Part shown: positions 31,334-39,385 of the stretch, piece by piece
Layout: each line of letters begins with the position of its first letter
Numbering within the stretch: position 1 is the first letter of the stretch
Assembly: GCA_903868545.1 (NCBI GenBank)
Contig: CAIPVR010000109.1
Location: forward strand, 1 to 41,325
Length of the DNA stretch: 41,325 nucleotides
Source of the DNA: an uncultured Actinomycetes bacterium
Lineage (GTDB): Bacteria; Actinomycetota; Acidimicrobiia; Acidimicrobiales; Microtrichaceae
Direction of reading: 5' to 3'
Notes under the pieces: model-generated
The model's input: the letters and a program-made list of their open reading frames with translations, nothing else
What the model was told of the DNA's origin: nothing
Database searches by the model: none
Translations under genes and position numbers: made by a program

Positions 31334-32578
31334 ATGCGGCTCGGCGAGACCGCCAATGACGACGCCCGTGCCAACGGCAAGCCCCTCGACGGGGTCCGTG
31401 TCCTCTCGCTCGAGCAGATGCAGGCGCTGCCCTTCGCCACCCAGCTGCTCGGCCGGCTCGGCGCCGAGGTGGTGAAGGTGGAGTCGCCCAAGGGGGGCGA
31501 CCTCGGCCGCGGCTCGCTCCCGGCGATGGAGGACCCCGACGGGCGCCGGGTGGGCGCCACCTTCCTCCGGAACAACCTGTCGAAACGCAGCATCTCGGTG
31601 GACCTGAAGACCCCTGAGGGCCGGGATCTGGTCCTGCGGCTGGCCACCCGATTCGACGTGGTGGCGGAGAACTTCAAGGCCGGGGCCGCGGCCCGGCTGG
31701 GGTTGGCCTACGACGACGTGGCCGCCGTGGCCCCGGCGTGCATCTACCTGTCGGTGAGCGGGTTCGGGAACCTGGGCGACAGCCCCTACCGGGACTGGCC
31801 CGCGTTCGCGTCGGTCGTGGAGGGCATGTCGGGCATCTACGACTTCATGGCCCGCGACGGCCGACCGCCCACCGCCAACCCGGTGGGCGCGCTCGGCGAC
31901 ATCTCCGCCGGGCTCTTCGCCACCATCGGCGTGCTCGCCGCCTTGCGTCACCGTGACCGAACTGGCCGCGGCCAGTACGTCGACATCGCCATGCTCGACG
32001 CCGTCATGGCCATGACCGACATCGTCACCAACTTCTGGAGCCTCGGCCTCCGCGGCGGCGACGTGGGTCCCGTCGTGCTCACCACGTTCCGGGCCGACGA
32101 CGGCTGGTTCGTGCTGCAGGTGGTGCGCGAGCACCAGTTCGAGGCACTCGTCGCCCTGATCGGCCACCCGGAGTGGGGCACCGACGAGCGGTTCGCCACC
32201 CGCCAGGGGTGGGTGGACCACCTCGAGAGCGTGCTCCGCCCCGCCGTGGAGTCGTGGGCCTCCGGGCGCACCAAGCGGGAGGCGTGCGACGCGCTGTCGG
32301 CAGCGGGCCTCGCGGCCGGTCCGTGCCTGACCGACGACGAGGTGGTGCACGACCCGCACGTCGCGGCCCGCAACATGCTGGTGGAGATGCCCCGGGTGGA
32401 CGGCGTGGAGCAGCCGGTGCTCATCCCCGGCAACCCGGTGAAGCTCTCGGCGGTGACGGAGGGCCCGGAGACACGCGTGCCATGGCTCGGCGAACACACC
32501 GACGAGGTGCTCGGCGAGGAGCTCGGCCTCTCCCCCGCCGAACTCGCCGGGCTCCACGAGCGCGGGGTCATCGCCTGA
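31334..32578 (+). CDS. CaiB/BaiF family III CoA-transferase
   Basis: 414 aa formyl-CoA-transferase-like enzyme that moves CoA between carboxylic acids. LDGVRVLSLEQMQALPFATQLLGRLGAEVVKVESP is the family N-terminus; NLSKRSISVDLKTPEGRDLVLRL and DVVAENFKAGAAARLGL follow. GDISAG contains the expected catalytic Asp (about D189). LRHRDRTGRGQYVDIAMLDAV and HDPHVAARNMLVEM complete the pattern. The strong GAGGAGG ribosome site fixes ATG 31334. Neighbours (CoA ligase, LLM oxidoreductase) suggest a catabolic role. The exact substrate is unknown; alpha-methylacyl-CoA racemases share the fold. Confidence 0.92.
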   Translation: MRLGETANDDARANGKPLDGVRVLSLEQMQALPFATQLLGRLGAEVVKVESPKGGDLGRGSLPAMEDPDGRRVGATFLRNNLSKRSISVDLKTPEGRDLVLRLATRFDVVAENFKAGAAARLGLAYDDVAAVAPACIYLSVSGFGNLGDSPYRDWPAFASVVEGMSGIYDFMARDGRPPTANPVGALGDISAGLFATIGVLAALRHRDRTGRGQYVDIAMLDAVMAMTDIVTNFWSLGLRGGDVGPVVLTTFRADDGWFVLQVVREHQFEALVALIGHPEWGTDERFATRQGWVDHLESVLRPAVESWASGRTKREACDALSAAGLAAGPCLTDDEVVHDPHVAARNMLVEMPRVDGVEQPVLIPGNPVKLSAVTEGPETRVPWLGEHTDEVLGEELGLSPAELAGLHERGVIA

Positions 32579-32599
32579 GCGTGTCGCCCCGGCGGCGCC

Positions 32600-33376
32600 T
32601 CAGCGGTCGTGGACCTGGCGGAGGAACTGCCGGGTCCGTGCGTGCTGCGGGTCGTCGAGCACCTGCGAGGGGTGCCCTTCCTCCACCACCACACCATCGG
32701 CCATGAACACCACCCGGTCGGCCACGTTGCGGGCGAAGCCGATCTCGTGGGTGACCACCATCATCGTCATCCCGTCGGCCGCCAAGGACCGCATCACGCC
32801 GAGCACGTCGCCCACCAGTTCCGGGTCGAGGGCCGAGGTGGCCTCGTCGAAGAGCATGATCTCCGGACCCATGGCCAGCGCCCGGGCGATCGCCACCCGC
32901 TGCTGCTGCCCGCCCGAGAGCTGCAGCGGGAACTGGCCGGCCTTGTCGGCCAACCCCACCCGCTCGAGGTTCTCCCGGGCGATCCGCTCGGCCTCCTCGG
33001 CGGAACGCCGCAGCACCTTGCGCTGGGCGATCGTCACGTTGTCGAGGGCGGTCAGGTGCGGGAACAGGTTGAACTGCTGGAACACCATGCCGATCCGTCG
33101 CCGGACCGCGTTGACGTCGGTGTCCGGGTCGCAGATGTCCACGCCGTCGATCAGCACCTCGCCGGCGTCGGGCGTCTCGAGCAGGTTCACACACCGGAGG
33201 AGTGTCGACTTGCCCGACCCCGAGGGGCCGATCACCACGACCACCTCGCGGTGGCCGACGTGGAAGTCGATGCCCTTGAGCACCTCGTTCGAGCCGAAGC
33301 GCTTCGTCAGGCCCCGGATCTGAACGGTGGGCACTGACACGTCGTCCGTCGCCGGGGTGGGTGTGGCCTCACTCAT
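32600..33376 (-). CDS. polar amino-acid ABC transporter ATP-binding protein
   Basis: 258 aa ATPase of the GlnQ/HisP type that powers import. Walker A is GPSGSGKST, the Q-loop is in FQQFNLFPHLTALDNV, the signature is LSGGQQQRVAIARAL, Walker B is MLFDEATSALD, and the switch His is in VVTHEIGFARNVAD. An N-terminal extension of about 18 residues precedes the family start (VQIRGLTKRFG). ATG 33376 overlaps the permease stop (ATGA), so the operon order is binding protein, permease, ATPase. Its stop is 21 bp from the convergent CoA-transferase. Confidence 0.93.
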   Translation of the reverse strand: MSEATPTPATDDVSVPTVQIRGLTKRFGSNEVLKGIDFHVGHREVVVVIGPSGSGKSTLLRCVNLLETPDAGEVLIDGVDICDPDTDVNAVRRRIGMVFQQFNLFPHLTALDNVTIAQRKVLRRSAEEAERIARENLERVGLADKAGQFPLQLSGGQQQRVAIARALAMGPEIMLFDEATSALDPELVGDVLGVMRSLAADGMTMMVVTHEIGFARNVADRVVFMADGVVVEEGHPSQVLDDPQHARTRQFLRQVHDR

Positions 33377-34182
33377 CGCCGGTCCGCCTTCGTGCGGTTC
33401 TCCACGTACTGCGCCAGGAAGGTGAGCGGCACCGTGATCGCGAGGTAGCACACCGCTGCGGCGATCAGGGGCGTGTAGTTCCCGAGTGAGTTCGAGATGG
33501 TGCGGCCCCACGTGGTGAGCTCCCGCTGGCCGATCGCCACACCCAGGACCGCCAGCAACGACGTGTCCTTCAGCAGCAGGACGAGTTCGTTGGTGAGTGG
33601 CGGCAGGATCACCCTGAACGCCTGCGGGAGGACGATCGACCTCGTGGTCTGCCAGGAGGACATGCCCAGCGAGCGCGCCGCCTCCACCTGCCCCCGGGGG
33701 ACCGCCTCGATCCCGGCCCGGATCGTCTCGGCCAGGTAGGCGCCCGCCACCAGCGCGAGCGCCAGGCAGCCCGCCCCCCACGGTTCGGACAGGAACCCCG
33801 GGAGGTTGTCCCCACCGAACGCGATCGGCAGCCCGAAGCCGACGATCAGGATGGTGAGCAACGCAGGGAGCGCGCGGAACACCTCGATGTACAGCCGGGC
33901 GATGATCCTCGCCGGCGGCACGGAGGACTGACGCATCAGCGCCACCACGAGCCCGACGACGAGTCCACCGCTGTAGCCGATGGCCGTGTACACGACCGTG
34001 TTCCGCGCCGCCTCCAGGACGATGTCCGGGAACTGGGCGGTGAAGTCCTCCCACTTGAAGAAGCGGTCGGCCAGGTCGCCCCACCGGACCGTCACGGCCA
34101 GGGCCACGGCGATCGCGCCGAGGCCCAGCAGGAACCCCAGCCACTGGAGGAGCAGGCTGCGTCGTTGCCGCGTCATGGGCAT
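33373..34182 (-). CDS. polar amino-acid ABC transporter permease
   Basis: 269 aa permease of the His/Glu/Gln/Arg/opine subfamily. After an N-terminal TM (LLLQWLGFLLGLGAIAVALAV) come about five helices. The binding-protein-dependent EAA-like loop EAARSLGMSSWQTTRSIVLPQAFR contacts the ATPase, and YIEVFRALPALLTILIVGFG is also typical. Start choice: ATG 34182 has GGGGG at good spacing; ATG 34176 is two codons later, and 34218 would run into the upstream hairpin. Only one permease gene is present, so the transporter would use a homodimer. Confidence 0.9.
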   Translation of the reverse strand: MPMTRQRRSLLLQWLGFLLGLGAIAVALAVTVRWGDLADRFFKWEDFTAQFPDIVLEAARNTVVYTAIGYSGGLVVGLVVALMRQSSVPPARIIARLYIEVFRALPALLTILIVGFGLPIAFGGDNLPGFLSEPWGAGCLALALVAGAYLAETIRAGIEAVPRGQVEAARSLGMSSWQTTRSIVLPQAFRVILPPLTNELVLLLKDTSLLAVLGVAIGQRELTTWGRTISNSLGNYTPLIAAAVCYLAITVPLTFLAQYVENRTKADRR

Positions 34183-34210
34183 CCGGTGGCCCCCGACACC
34201 GTCACGGCAC

Positions 34211-34255
34211 CACGGCACCGGCGGCGCGCCCGTGGGGCGCGTCCGCCGGACCGTG
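34211..34255. terminator. strong intra-operon hairpin (attenuator or stabiliser)
   Basis: CCGGCGG (34218-34224) pairs with 34243-34249, CGCGCCC (34225-34231) with 34235-34241 around a GTG loop, with a bulged T at 34242. Outer CACGG/CCGTG (34211-34215 with 34251-34255) adds five pairs. It lies between the binding-protein and permease genes with no T-run on either side. Partial termination or mRNA protection that raises binding-protein output is the likely effect. Confidence 0.55.
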
Positions 34256-34295
34256 CGTGCATGCGTGCGTCAGAACGCTCGGCCCGACCGGCCGC

Positions 34296-35141
34296 TCAGG
34301 GCTTCGCCGTGGTGGTGGAGCCCGACGGGGGCTTCTCCCCGAAGTACTTCTCGTACAGGCGGTCGTAGGTGCCGTCGGACTTGGCCTGCGCCAGCCCCTT
34401 GTCGAGCAGCTCCAGCGTGGCGGCGCCGTCCTTCTTCGGGGTGGCCATGCCGTACTTCTCGTCGGTGGGGATCCGTGCCGTCACCTTGACGTCGTCGTTC
34501 GTGGTCGCCCGGTAGGCGTTGATCGGGTAGTCCTGCACCACTGCGTCGATGGTCCCGGCCTCGAGCGCGGCGAACAGGTCCGCGGCCCCGGGCAGAGCGG
34601 TGACCGTGGCGCCGGCCGGGGTGTTCGACGTGACGAACTCCTCACCGGTGGTGCCGGACTGCACGCCGATCTTCTTCCCGGCGAGCGACTCGAGGGAAGT
34701 GAACTGCGAGGCGTTCGACTTCAGCACCAGGATCGACTGGTCCGAGTCGAAGTACGGCTCGGTGAAGTTCATGTTCTCCTTGCGCTCGTCGGTGATGGTC
34801 ACCGACGAGACGACGGCGTCGCAGTTGCCGGCGTCCATCGCGGCGAAGATCCCGTCGAACGGCGTGACCTTCACCTCGAGCTGCTTGTCGGCCTTGGTGG
34901 CGATCTCCTGCACGAGGTCGATGTCGAAGCCGGTGTAGCCGCTGGGCGTGGAGTCGGGCGGGTCCGCCTCGAACTCCATCGGCTCGTAGGGGATGTCGGA
35001 GCAGATCGTGAGCGTGTCGGCCGACGACCCACCGGAGGAATCGGACCCGGACCCGGATTCGGAGTCGGAGCCCCCGCACGAGGCGAGGAGGAACGCCGCG
35101 GCCACCACGAGGGCGGGCACGGCGAGGAGACGACGGGACAT
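34296..35141 (-). CDS. amino-acid ABC transporter substrate-binding lipoprotein
   Basis: 281 aa extracytoplasmic solute-binding protein, family 3. A signal peptide ends in the lipobox LLASC (lipidated Cys near residue 22), then a Ser/Gly-rich linker. The mature fold has ICSDIPYEPMEF, GYTGFDIDLVQEIA, TITDERKENMNFTEPYF (the usual ligand-contact region), LAGKKIGVQSGTTGEEF and DAVVQDYPINAY. The ligand is probably a polar amino acid. GGAAAGG precedes ATG 35141. The gap to the permease is 113 bp and holds a strong hairpin. Confidence 0.93.
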   Translation of the reverse strand: MSRRLLAVPALVVAAAFLLASCGGSDSESGSGSDSSGGSSADTLTICSDIPYEPMEFEADPPDSTPSGYTGFDIDLVQEIATKADKQLEVKVTPFDGIFAAMDAGNCDAVVSSVTITDERKENMNFTEPYFDSDQSILVLKSNASQFTSLESLAGKKIGVQSGTTGEEFVTSNTPAGATVTALPGAADLFAALEAGTIDAVVQDYPINAYRATTNDDVKVTARIPTDEKYGMATPKKDGAATLELLDKGLAQAKSDGTYDRLYEKYFGEKPPSGSTTTAKP

Positions 35142-35177
35142 GTGGAACGCCTTTCCATCGAGCGATCTGGCTCGCGC

Positions 35178-35183
35178 ATCGTA
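35178..35183 (-). promoter_or_regulatory. -10 hexamer (TACGAT) of the ABC operon
   Basis: On the minus strand TACGAT lies about 37 nt upstream of ATG 35141. The short leader also contains a small CGAGC-N6-GCTCG palindrome and the GGAAAGG ribosome site. Confidence 0.4.
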
Positions 35184-35257
35184 GGACCCGGCGCGGCCCG
35201 GGTGAGGCTTTCGTCATCATGCGTTCACACGGGCCCCACCCGGCGACGGCACGCGTC

Positions 35258-35263
35258 TACGGT
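35258..35263 (+). promoter_or_regulatory. -10 hexamer (TACGGT), leaderless promoter
   Basis: TACGGT ends 7 nt before GTG 35271 of the Ogt gene. Confidence 0.5.
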
Positions 35264-35270
35264 CGGCACC

Positions 35271-35858
35271 GTGCCGGACCACGAGTCCCCCGTCTCCACC
35301 ACCCTGACCGGGACCCCTGTGTTGCGCTCCACCGCGCTGGCCACGCCGGTCGGCCGGGCGCTGCTCGTCGTGTCCGACCTGGGGCTGGTGGCGCTGCGGC
35401 TCGGCGACGACGACCGGTCCCTCGCCGCCGAGGTGGCGCGGGACCTCCAGGGTGCGACCGTCCGTGACGACCCGACCGGCCTCGCCGACGCCGCAGGAGC
35501 GGTGGTGGCCTGGTTCGACGGCGACGACGCCCTCGCCGGTCTGCCGGTCGACCTCCGCGTGGGCCCGTTCGGCCGGCGAGTTCTCGACGAGGTCCGGCGG
35601 ATCCCGCGCGGTGCCACCCGCACCTACTCGGAGATGGCCGTCGCGATCGGCGCACCCCGCTCGGTGCGGGCGGTGGCACGTGCGTGCGCCACCAACCCGG
35701 TGGGACTCGCGATCCCCTGCCACCGGGTGGTGCGGGCCGACGGGGGACTCGCCGGGTACCGCTGGGGGCTCGACCGGAAGGCAGCGCTGCTCCGCCTCGA
35801 GGCGGAGCAGCGGCCCCGGCCCGTTCCCATCGCCACTCCCGGTACCGGGAACCCTTGA
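35271..35858 (+). CDS. ogt: methylated-DNA-protein cysteine methyltransferase
   Basis: 195 aa suicide DNA-repair protein that moves methyl groups from O6-methylguanine to its own cysteine. The acceptor is C150 in IPCHRVV (PCHRV). The helix-turn-helix region reads PRGATRTYSEMAVAIGAPRSVRAVARACATNP, and GLAGYRWGLDRKAALLRLE is the normal C-terminal end. An N-terminal RNase-H-like domain precedes it, as in Ogt rather than Ada, with no AraC-type domain. GTG 35271 is set by the leaderless -10. It is divergent from the ABC operon across 129 bp. Confidence 0.92.
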   Translation: MPDHESPVSTTLTGTPVLRSTALATPVGRALLVVSDLGLVALRLGDDDRSLAAEVARDLQGATVRDDPTGLADAAGAVVAWFDGDDALAGLPVDLRVGPFGRRVLDEVRRIPRGATRTYSEMAVAIGAPRSVRAVARACATNPVGLAIPCHRVVRADGGLAGYRWGLDRKAALLRLEAEQRPRPVPIATPGTGNP

Positions 35859-35935
35859 CCGGACGCAGTGCCGGTCGATGGGACCGGATCGGCCGGCGTC
35901 ACCGACGCCCATCCACCACGCCACCGGAGGCCCGG

Positions 35936-37822
35936 ATGCGTCATCGCCCCCTCACCCTCGCAGTGCTCCTCCCCGTGGCCGCCCTCGCGGTCCTGGTACC
36001 CGCGTGCAGCGGCACGAAGAAGCCGCCCCCGGTGGCGAAGGCGCCCTGTGCAACCCCCGGCGAGCTGCCGTCCGGCACCACCGTCGCGGAGGCGTCCACC
36101 TCCACCACGGCCACCACCACGCCCCCCGCCGGCACCGCCGGCGCGCCCGCACCCGACGGCACCGGACCGGGCGACCTCGTGGGCCTCACCGAGCTCCGCC
36201 CCACCGGTGACGGGGCGGAGGGCTTCCCGACCGGCGCCCGGATGTGGCGGATCCTGTACGTCTCCACCGGCGTGGACGAGAACGACCTGCGCCTGGTGTG
36301 CGGCACCGTGACCGTGCCGAGGGCCGGGCCCGCCTCCTTCACACCGGCGGGAGGAACGACCGCTCCGTCGGACGGGGCCACGACCGCCACCGCGGGCAGC
36401 AGGGGCACGACGGGCCGGATCTACGCGTGGGCCCACGGCACCCAGGGACTCCAGGAGGGGTGCCTCCCCGCGAGCGACCCGTCGAAGGGGATCTGGGGAC
36501 CGATGCCGGCCGGCATCCAGACGATCTCGTGGGGCGCGCTCCTCGGCAAGCACCAGGGGGAGCCGGAGGACGGCCTGCTCCAGGGAGCGGTGGACCGGGG
36601 GTGGATGGTGGCCACGACCGACTACCAGCCCGGTGACACCTACATCATCGGCCGACTCGCCGGTGCCAACGTGCTCGACGCCGCCCGCGCCGCCACGCAA
36701 CTGGCCTCGCGGACCTTCCGCAGCAACGCCCCGGCCGACTACGACATGGTCGTGAACGGGCACTCACAGGGCGGTCACGCCTCGCTGTGGGCGGGGCAGC
36801 TGGCCGAGCCCTACCTGGCCGGCACCGCCCCCGCCCGCCCGACGGCGCCGCTCCGCCTCGTCGGCGTGTCGGCCATGGCCCCGGCGAGCAACTTCATCGC
36901 CCAGCCCGACCTCCAGCCCGGCATGGCCCTCGGTGACGGGCTCGCCGACCGGGAGATGCACCAGAGCGAGGAGATCGTCCCCGGGGTGGCCATCCCCGAC
37001 CTCGAGCTCCAGGTGGGCCCGGTCCTGCTCAGCTACATCTTCGGTTCGTGGAGTCGCTACTCCGCCGCCGGCACGCCCGGGCGGGACGCGAAGTTCCCGT
37101 CCTACCCCGCAGCGGCCCGCGACCTCCGACTCGACGCGGTCGCCACCCCCGAGGGACGGTCCACCGTGCAGTCGATGATGGGCCTGTGCCTCAGTGGCTC
37201 CGACGCGGCGAAGGTGAAGCAGCTCACCGACCCCTACCGCGACGCCGAGACGAACCGGATGCTGGTGCCGGCCCTGTGGAACCTGCCCGACGACTACCGG
37301 GCGGGCCAGTACTTCCGGGGCGGGGTCGACCGGACGTGCGCCGAGGGCGACGTGCCGGGCATGCCCGAGTGGTGCCGCTGGATCCGCTGGAACCTGCCGG
37401 GGCCGGTCGCGGAGAACCCGTACCCGAAGTGGCCCGAGCGGGAGGGGCGCCCCGTGCCCGTGCTGCTCGCCCAGGGCCTCGCGGACACGATCATCCACTG
37501 CGTGGCGCCCGACGACCTCGCTCCCGACGAGGTGCCGGCAGCCGCGGACTGCATGTCCACCGCCCTCTACGACGCGCTGCACGACGCGGCCTACTGCCCG
37601 AAGGACGGGGACCGGGGCAGCCTGACCTACCTGACCTTCCGTCCCCAGCCGCTGGTCAGCCCGGCGACCCACCTCTCCCTGCCGGGCCAGCTCTCGGCCC
37701 GGGCACTCGGCAAGAGTGCCGAGGACCTCAGCTTCACCGGGTCACCCCTCGAGACCTGGGTGCAGTCCGCCTTCGACGGCACGCTGCGCGCCGGGTGCGA
37801 GGCGCGCGTGCTCAACCCGTGA
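35936..37822 (+). CDS. secreted lipase-like alpha/beta hydrolase
   Basis: 628 aa exported hydrolase of the secretory-lipase (LIP-like) type. A signal peptide (TLAVLLPVAALAVLVPAC) may end in an atypical lipobox with Pro at -2, followed by a Thr/Pro-rich linker. The catalytic domain includes AWAHGTQGL (oxyanion region), WMVATTDYQPG and the nucleophile elbow NGHSQGG with Ser277. LLAQGLADTIIHC probably carries the acid region, and the catalytic His may be in PATHLSLPG. The many Cys in the mature part suggest disulfides. GGAGG at 35926-35930 sets ATG 35936. It should cleave esters outside the cell, substrate unknown. Confidence 0.82.
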   Translation: MRHRPLTLAVLLPVAALAVLVPACSGTKKPPPVAKAPCATPGELPSGTTVAEASTSTTATTTPPAGTAGAPAPDGTGPGDLVGLTELRPTGDGAEGFPTGARMWRILYVSTGVDENDLRLVCGTVTVPRAGPASFTPAGGTTAPSDGATTATAGSRGTTGRIYAWAHGTQGLQEGCLPASDPSKGIWGPMPAGIQTISWGALLGKHQGEPEDGLLQGAVDRGWMVATTDYQPGDTYIIGRLAGANVLDAARAATQLASRTFRSNAPADYDMVVNGHSQGGHASLWAGQLAEPYLAGTAPARPTAPLRLVGVSAMAPASNFIAQPDLQPGMALGDGLADREMHQSEEIVPGVAIPDLELQVGPVLLSYIFGSWSRYSAAGTPGRDAKFPSYPAAARDLRLDAVATPEGRSTVQSMMGLCLSGSDAAKVKQLTDPYRDAETNRMLVPALWNLPDDYRAGQYFRGGVDRTCAEGDVPGMPEWCRWIRWNLPGPVAENPYPKWPEREGRPVPVLLAQGLADTIIHCVAPDDLAPDEVPAAADCMSTALYDALHDAAYCPKDGDRGSLTYLTFRPQPLVSPATHLSLPGQLSARALGKSAEDLSFTGSPLETWVQSAFDGTLRAGCEARVLNP

Positions 37823-37845
37823 TCCCTCCGACGGCCCCGACCACC

Positions 37846-37873
37846 GGACCCCGGCCCCCGAGGGCGGGGGTCC
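37846..37873. terminator. GC hairpin between convergent genes
   Basis: GGACCCC (37846-37852) pairs with GGGGTCC (37867-37873), then after one G-G mismatch GCCC pairs with GGGC around a CCGA loop. It sits in the 57-bp gap between the convergent lipase and ferredoxin genes. No T-run, so termination is inferred from position. Confidence 0.45.
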
Positions 37874-37879
37874 CGAGGG

Positions 37880-38074
37880 TCAGGACTCGAGGGTGATCGC
37901 GAACTCGGGGCAGTTGTCCGCGGCGAGCTCCGCCTTGTCCACGAGCTCGGAGGGCAGGTCGCCCTCCACCAGCAGCACCGCGTAGCCCTCGTCGTCCACG
38001 TCGAACAGCTCCGGCGCCAGCAGGTGGCAACGGTTGTGACCCACGCACTTCTCGCGGTCGAACAGGATCCTCAT
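37880..38074 (-). CDS. single-cluster ferredoxin, His-containing (P450 partner)
   Basis: 64 aa ferredoxin. Cluster ligands are C10 and C16 in CVGHNRC and C55 in NCPEFA. His13 stands where a fourth Cys would be in 4Fe-4S ferredoxins, giving CxxHxxC-Xn-CP. Such mycobacterial-type ferredoxins carry a 3Fe-4S or atypical cluster and feed electrons to the adjacent P450. ATG 38074 overlaps the P450 stop by one base (TGATG), so the two are translated together. No ferredoxin reductase is in the window. Confidence 0.93.
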   Translation of the reverse strand: MRILFDREKCVGHNRCHLLAPELFDVDDEGYAVLLVEGDLPSELVDKAELAADNCPEFAITLES

Positions 38075-39345
38075 CACACACTCCCCTGGCTCGGGACGGT
38101 CCTCAGCAGACGGACGGGCAGGGTACGGGGGCCCCGGACCTGCCCGGTGGACCACCGCACACCGGCGGGGTCCGAGAGCTCGAAGTCGGGCACCCGCCGC
38201 AGCCACTCCTCGAGGGCGACGCGCAGCTCCATGCGCGCCAGGTTGGACCCGAGGCACCGGTGGATGCCGAGGCCGAAGGCGGCGTGCCGGTTGCGGCGCC
38301 GGTCGATCACGAACTCGTCGGCCCGCTCGAACGCCTCGGGGTCGCGGTTGGCCGCCGGGAACGGCAGCAGGACCCAGTCCCCCTCCTTCACGGGGCACCC
38401 GCCGAGCTCGGTGTCGCTGGCCGCGATCCGGGCCATCGTGACCGGGGCGTAGAAGCGCAGGAACTCCTCCACCGCGAAGGTCATCACCTCGGGGTCCTCC
38501 ACCAGCCGGCGGCGATCGTCGGGGTGGGTGGCCAGGTGGTGGAGGCTCGCCCCGATCGCCGACCACGTGGTGTCGATACCGGCGATCAGCGCCAGGGCGA
38601 TCGTGCCGACGATGTGGTCCTCGTTGAGCGGCCGGCCGTCCACCTCCAGACCGAGCAGGTAGCCGATGAGGTCGTCGCGGGGGGTCGCCTTGTGCTCCTC
38701 GATGATCCGGTCGAGGTAGGTGATCATCAGGTCCTCCTCGTCGACCGGGCCGGTCTGGCCCGGCTTCTCGAGGATGCGGTGGATGAAGGTGCGGAACCGG
38801 TCGCCGTCCTCGGGAGGCACACCCAGCATGTGGGCGATCACCCGGACCGGGATGTTCTGGGCGTAGTCCACGGCGGCGTCGGCCGACGCACCGCCGGCGT
38901 CGACGATGCCGTCCATCAAGTCCGCGCAGAAGCGACGGGTGGGCTCCTCGAGCGGGTTGACCGCCTTCGGCGAGAAGGCCGGGAGGAGGATCCGCCGGGC
39001 GAACTCGTGGAACGGCGGGTCGGACGTGATCGGCGGTGCGAACCCCTGGGGCGCCGGCACGGTGGGCTTCCAGTCGGCCACGATCACGCCCACCGAGCTG
39101 TAGTGGTCGGTGTCGTGGGCGATGGCGCTCACGTCCTCGTGGCGGACCGGGAGCCACGTTCCGCCGAAGCGCTTGGTGTGCGCCACCGGGCAACGGGAAC
39201 GGAGGTCGTCCCAGATCGCGGGGGCCTCGGCCGCGTAGGCCTCGTTGGTGTGGTCGAAATCGGTCGCCCAGTCGGCGATGCCCGAGCCCGGAGGCGGGGT
39301 CAGGGCACCGGTCGACACCGGGCCTGCAGCGTGCTCGTCATCCAT
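38074..39345 (-). CDS. cytochrome P450
   Basis: 423 aa soluble bacterial P450. The I-helix oxygen-activation motif AGIDTT is at 255-260, ExxR at E294-R297 (EEFLR), and the heme-binding FGLGIHRCLG carries the axial Cys364. It should hydroxylate a hydrophobic compound such as a terpenoid, fatty acid or steroid, with electrons from the coupled ferredoxin. The CYP family cannot be named from sequence alone. ATG 39345 has TACGGT 6 nt upstream and no ribosome site. Only 40 bp separate it from the divergent hydrolase gene. Confidence 0.93.
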   Translation of the reverse strand: MDDEHAAGPVSTGALTPPPGSGIADWATDFDHTNEAYAAEAPAIWDDLRSRCPVAHTKRFGGTWLPVRHEDVSAIAHDTDHYSSVGVIVADWKPTVPAPQGFAPPITSDPPFHEFARRILLPAFSPKAVNPLEEPTRRFCADLMDGIVDAGGASADAAVDYAQNIPVRVIAHMLGVPPEDGDRFRTFIHRILEKPGQTGPVDEEDLMITYLDRIIEEHKATPRDDLIGYLLGLEVDGRPLNEDHIVGTIALALIAGIDTTWSAIGASLHHLATHPDDRRRLVEDPEVMTFAVEEFLRFYAPVTMARIAASDTELGGCPVKEGDWVLLPFPAANRDPEAFERADEFVIDRRRNRHAAFGLGIHRCLGSNLARMELRVALEEWLRRVPDFELSDPAGVRWSTGQVRGPRTLPVRLLRTVPSQGSV

Positions 39346-39351
39346 GGCCGC

Positions 39352-39357
39352 ACCGTA
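39352..39357 (-). promoter_or_regulatory. -10 hexamer (TACGGT), leaderless promoter of the P450 operon
   Basis: On the minus strand TACGGT ends 6 nt before ATG 39345. CAGACT at 39374-39379, 6 nt before ATG 39386 on the plus strand, is a weaker counterpart for the divergent gene. Confidence 0.5.
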
Positions 39358-39385
39358 CCGCCCGCGTCCGCGCCAGACTCTCCGG

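Noticed and set aside
28580-32557. A 1325-residue open frame on the minus strand across the CoA ligase, LLM and CoA-transferase genes
   Set aside because: It is antisense to strongly supported genes and its translation is a low-complexity Arg/Gly/His/Val mixture with no domain. Stop codons are rare in this G+C-rich DNA.
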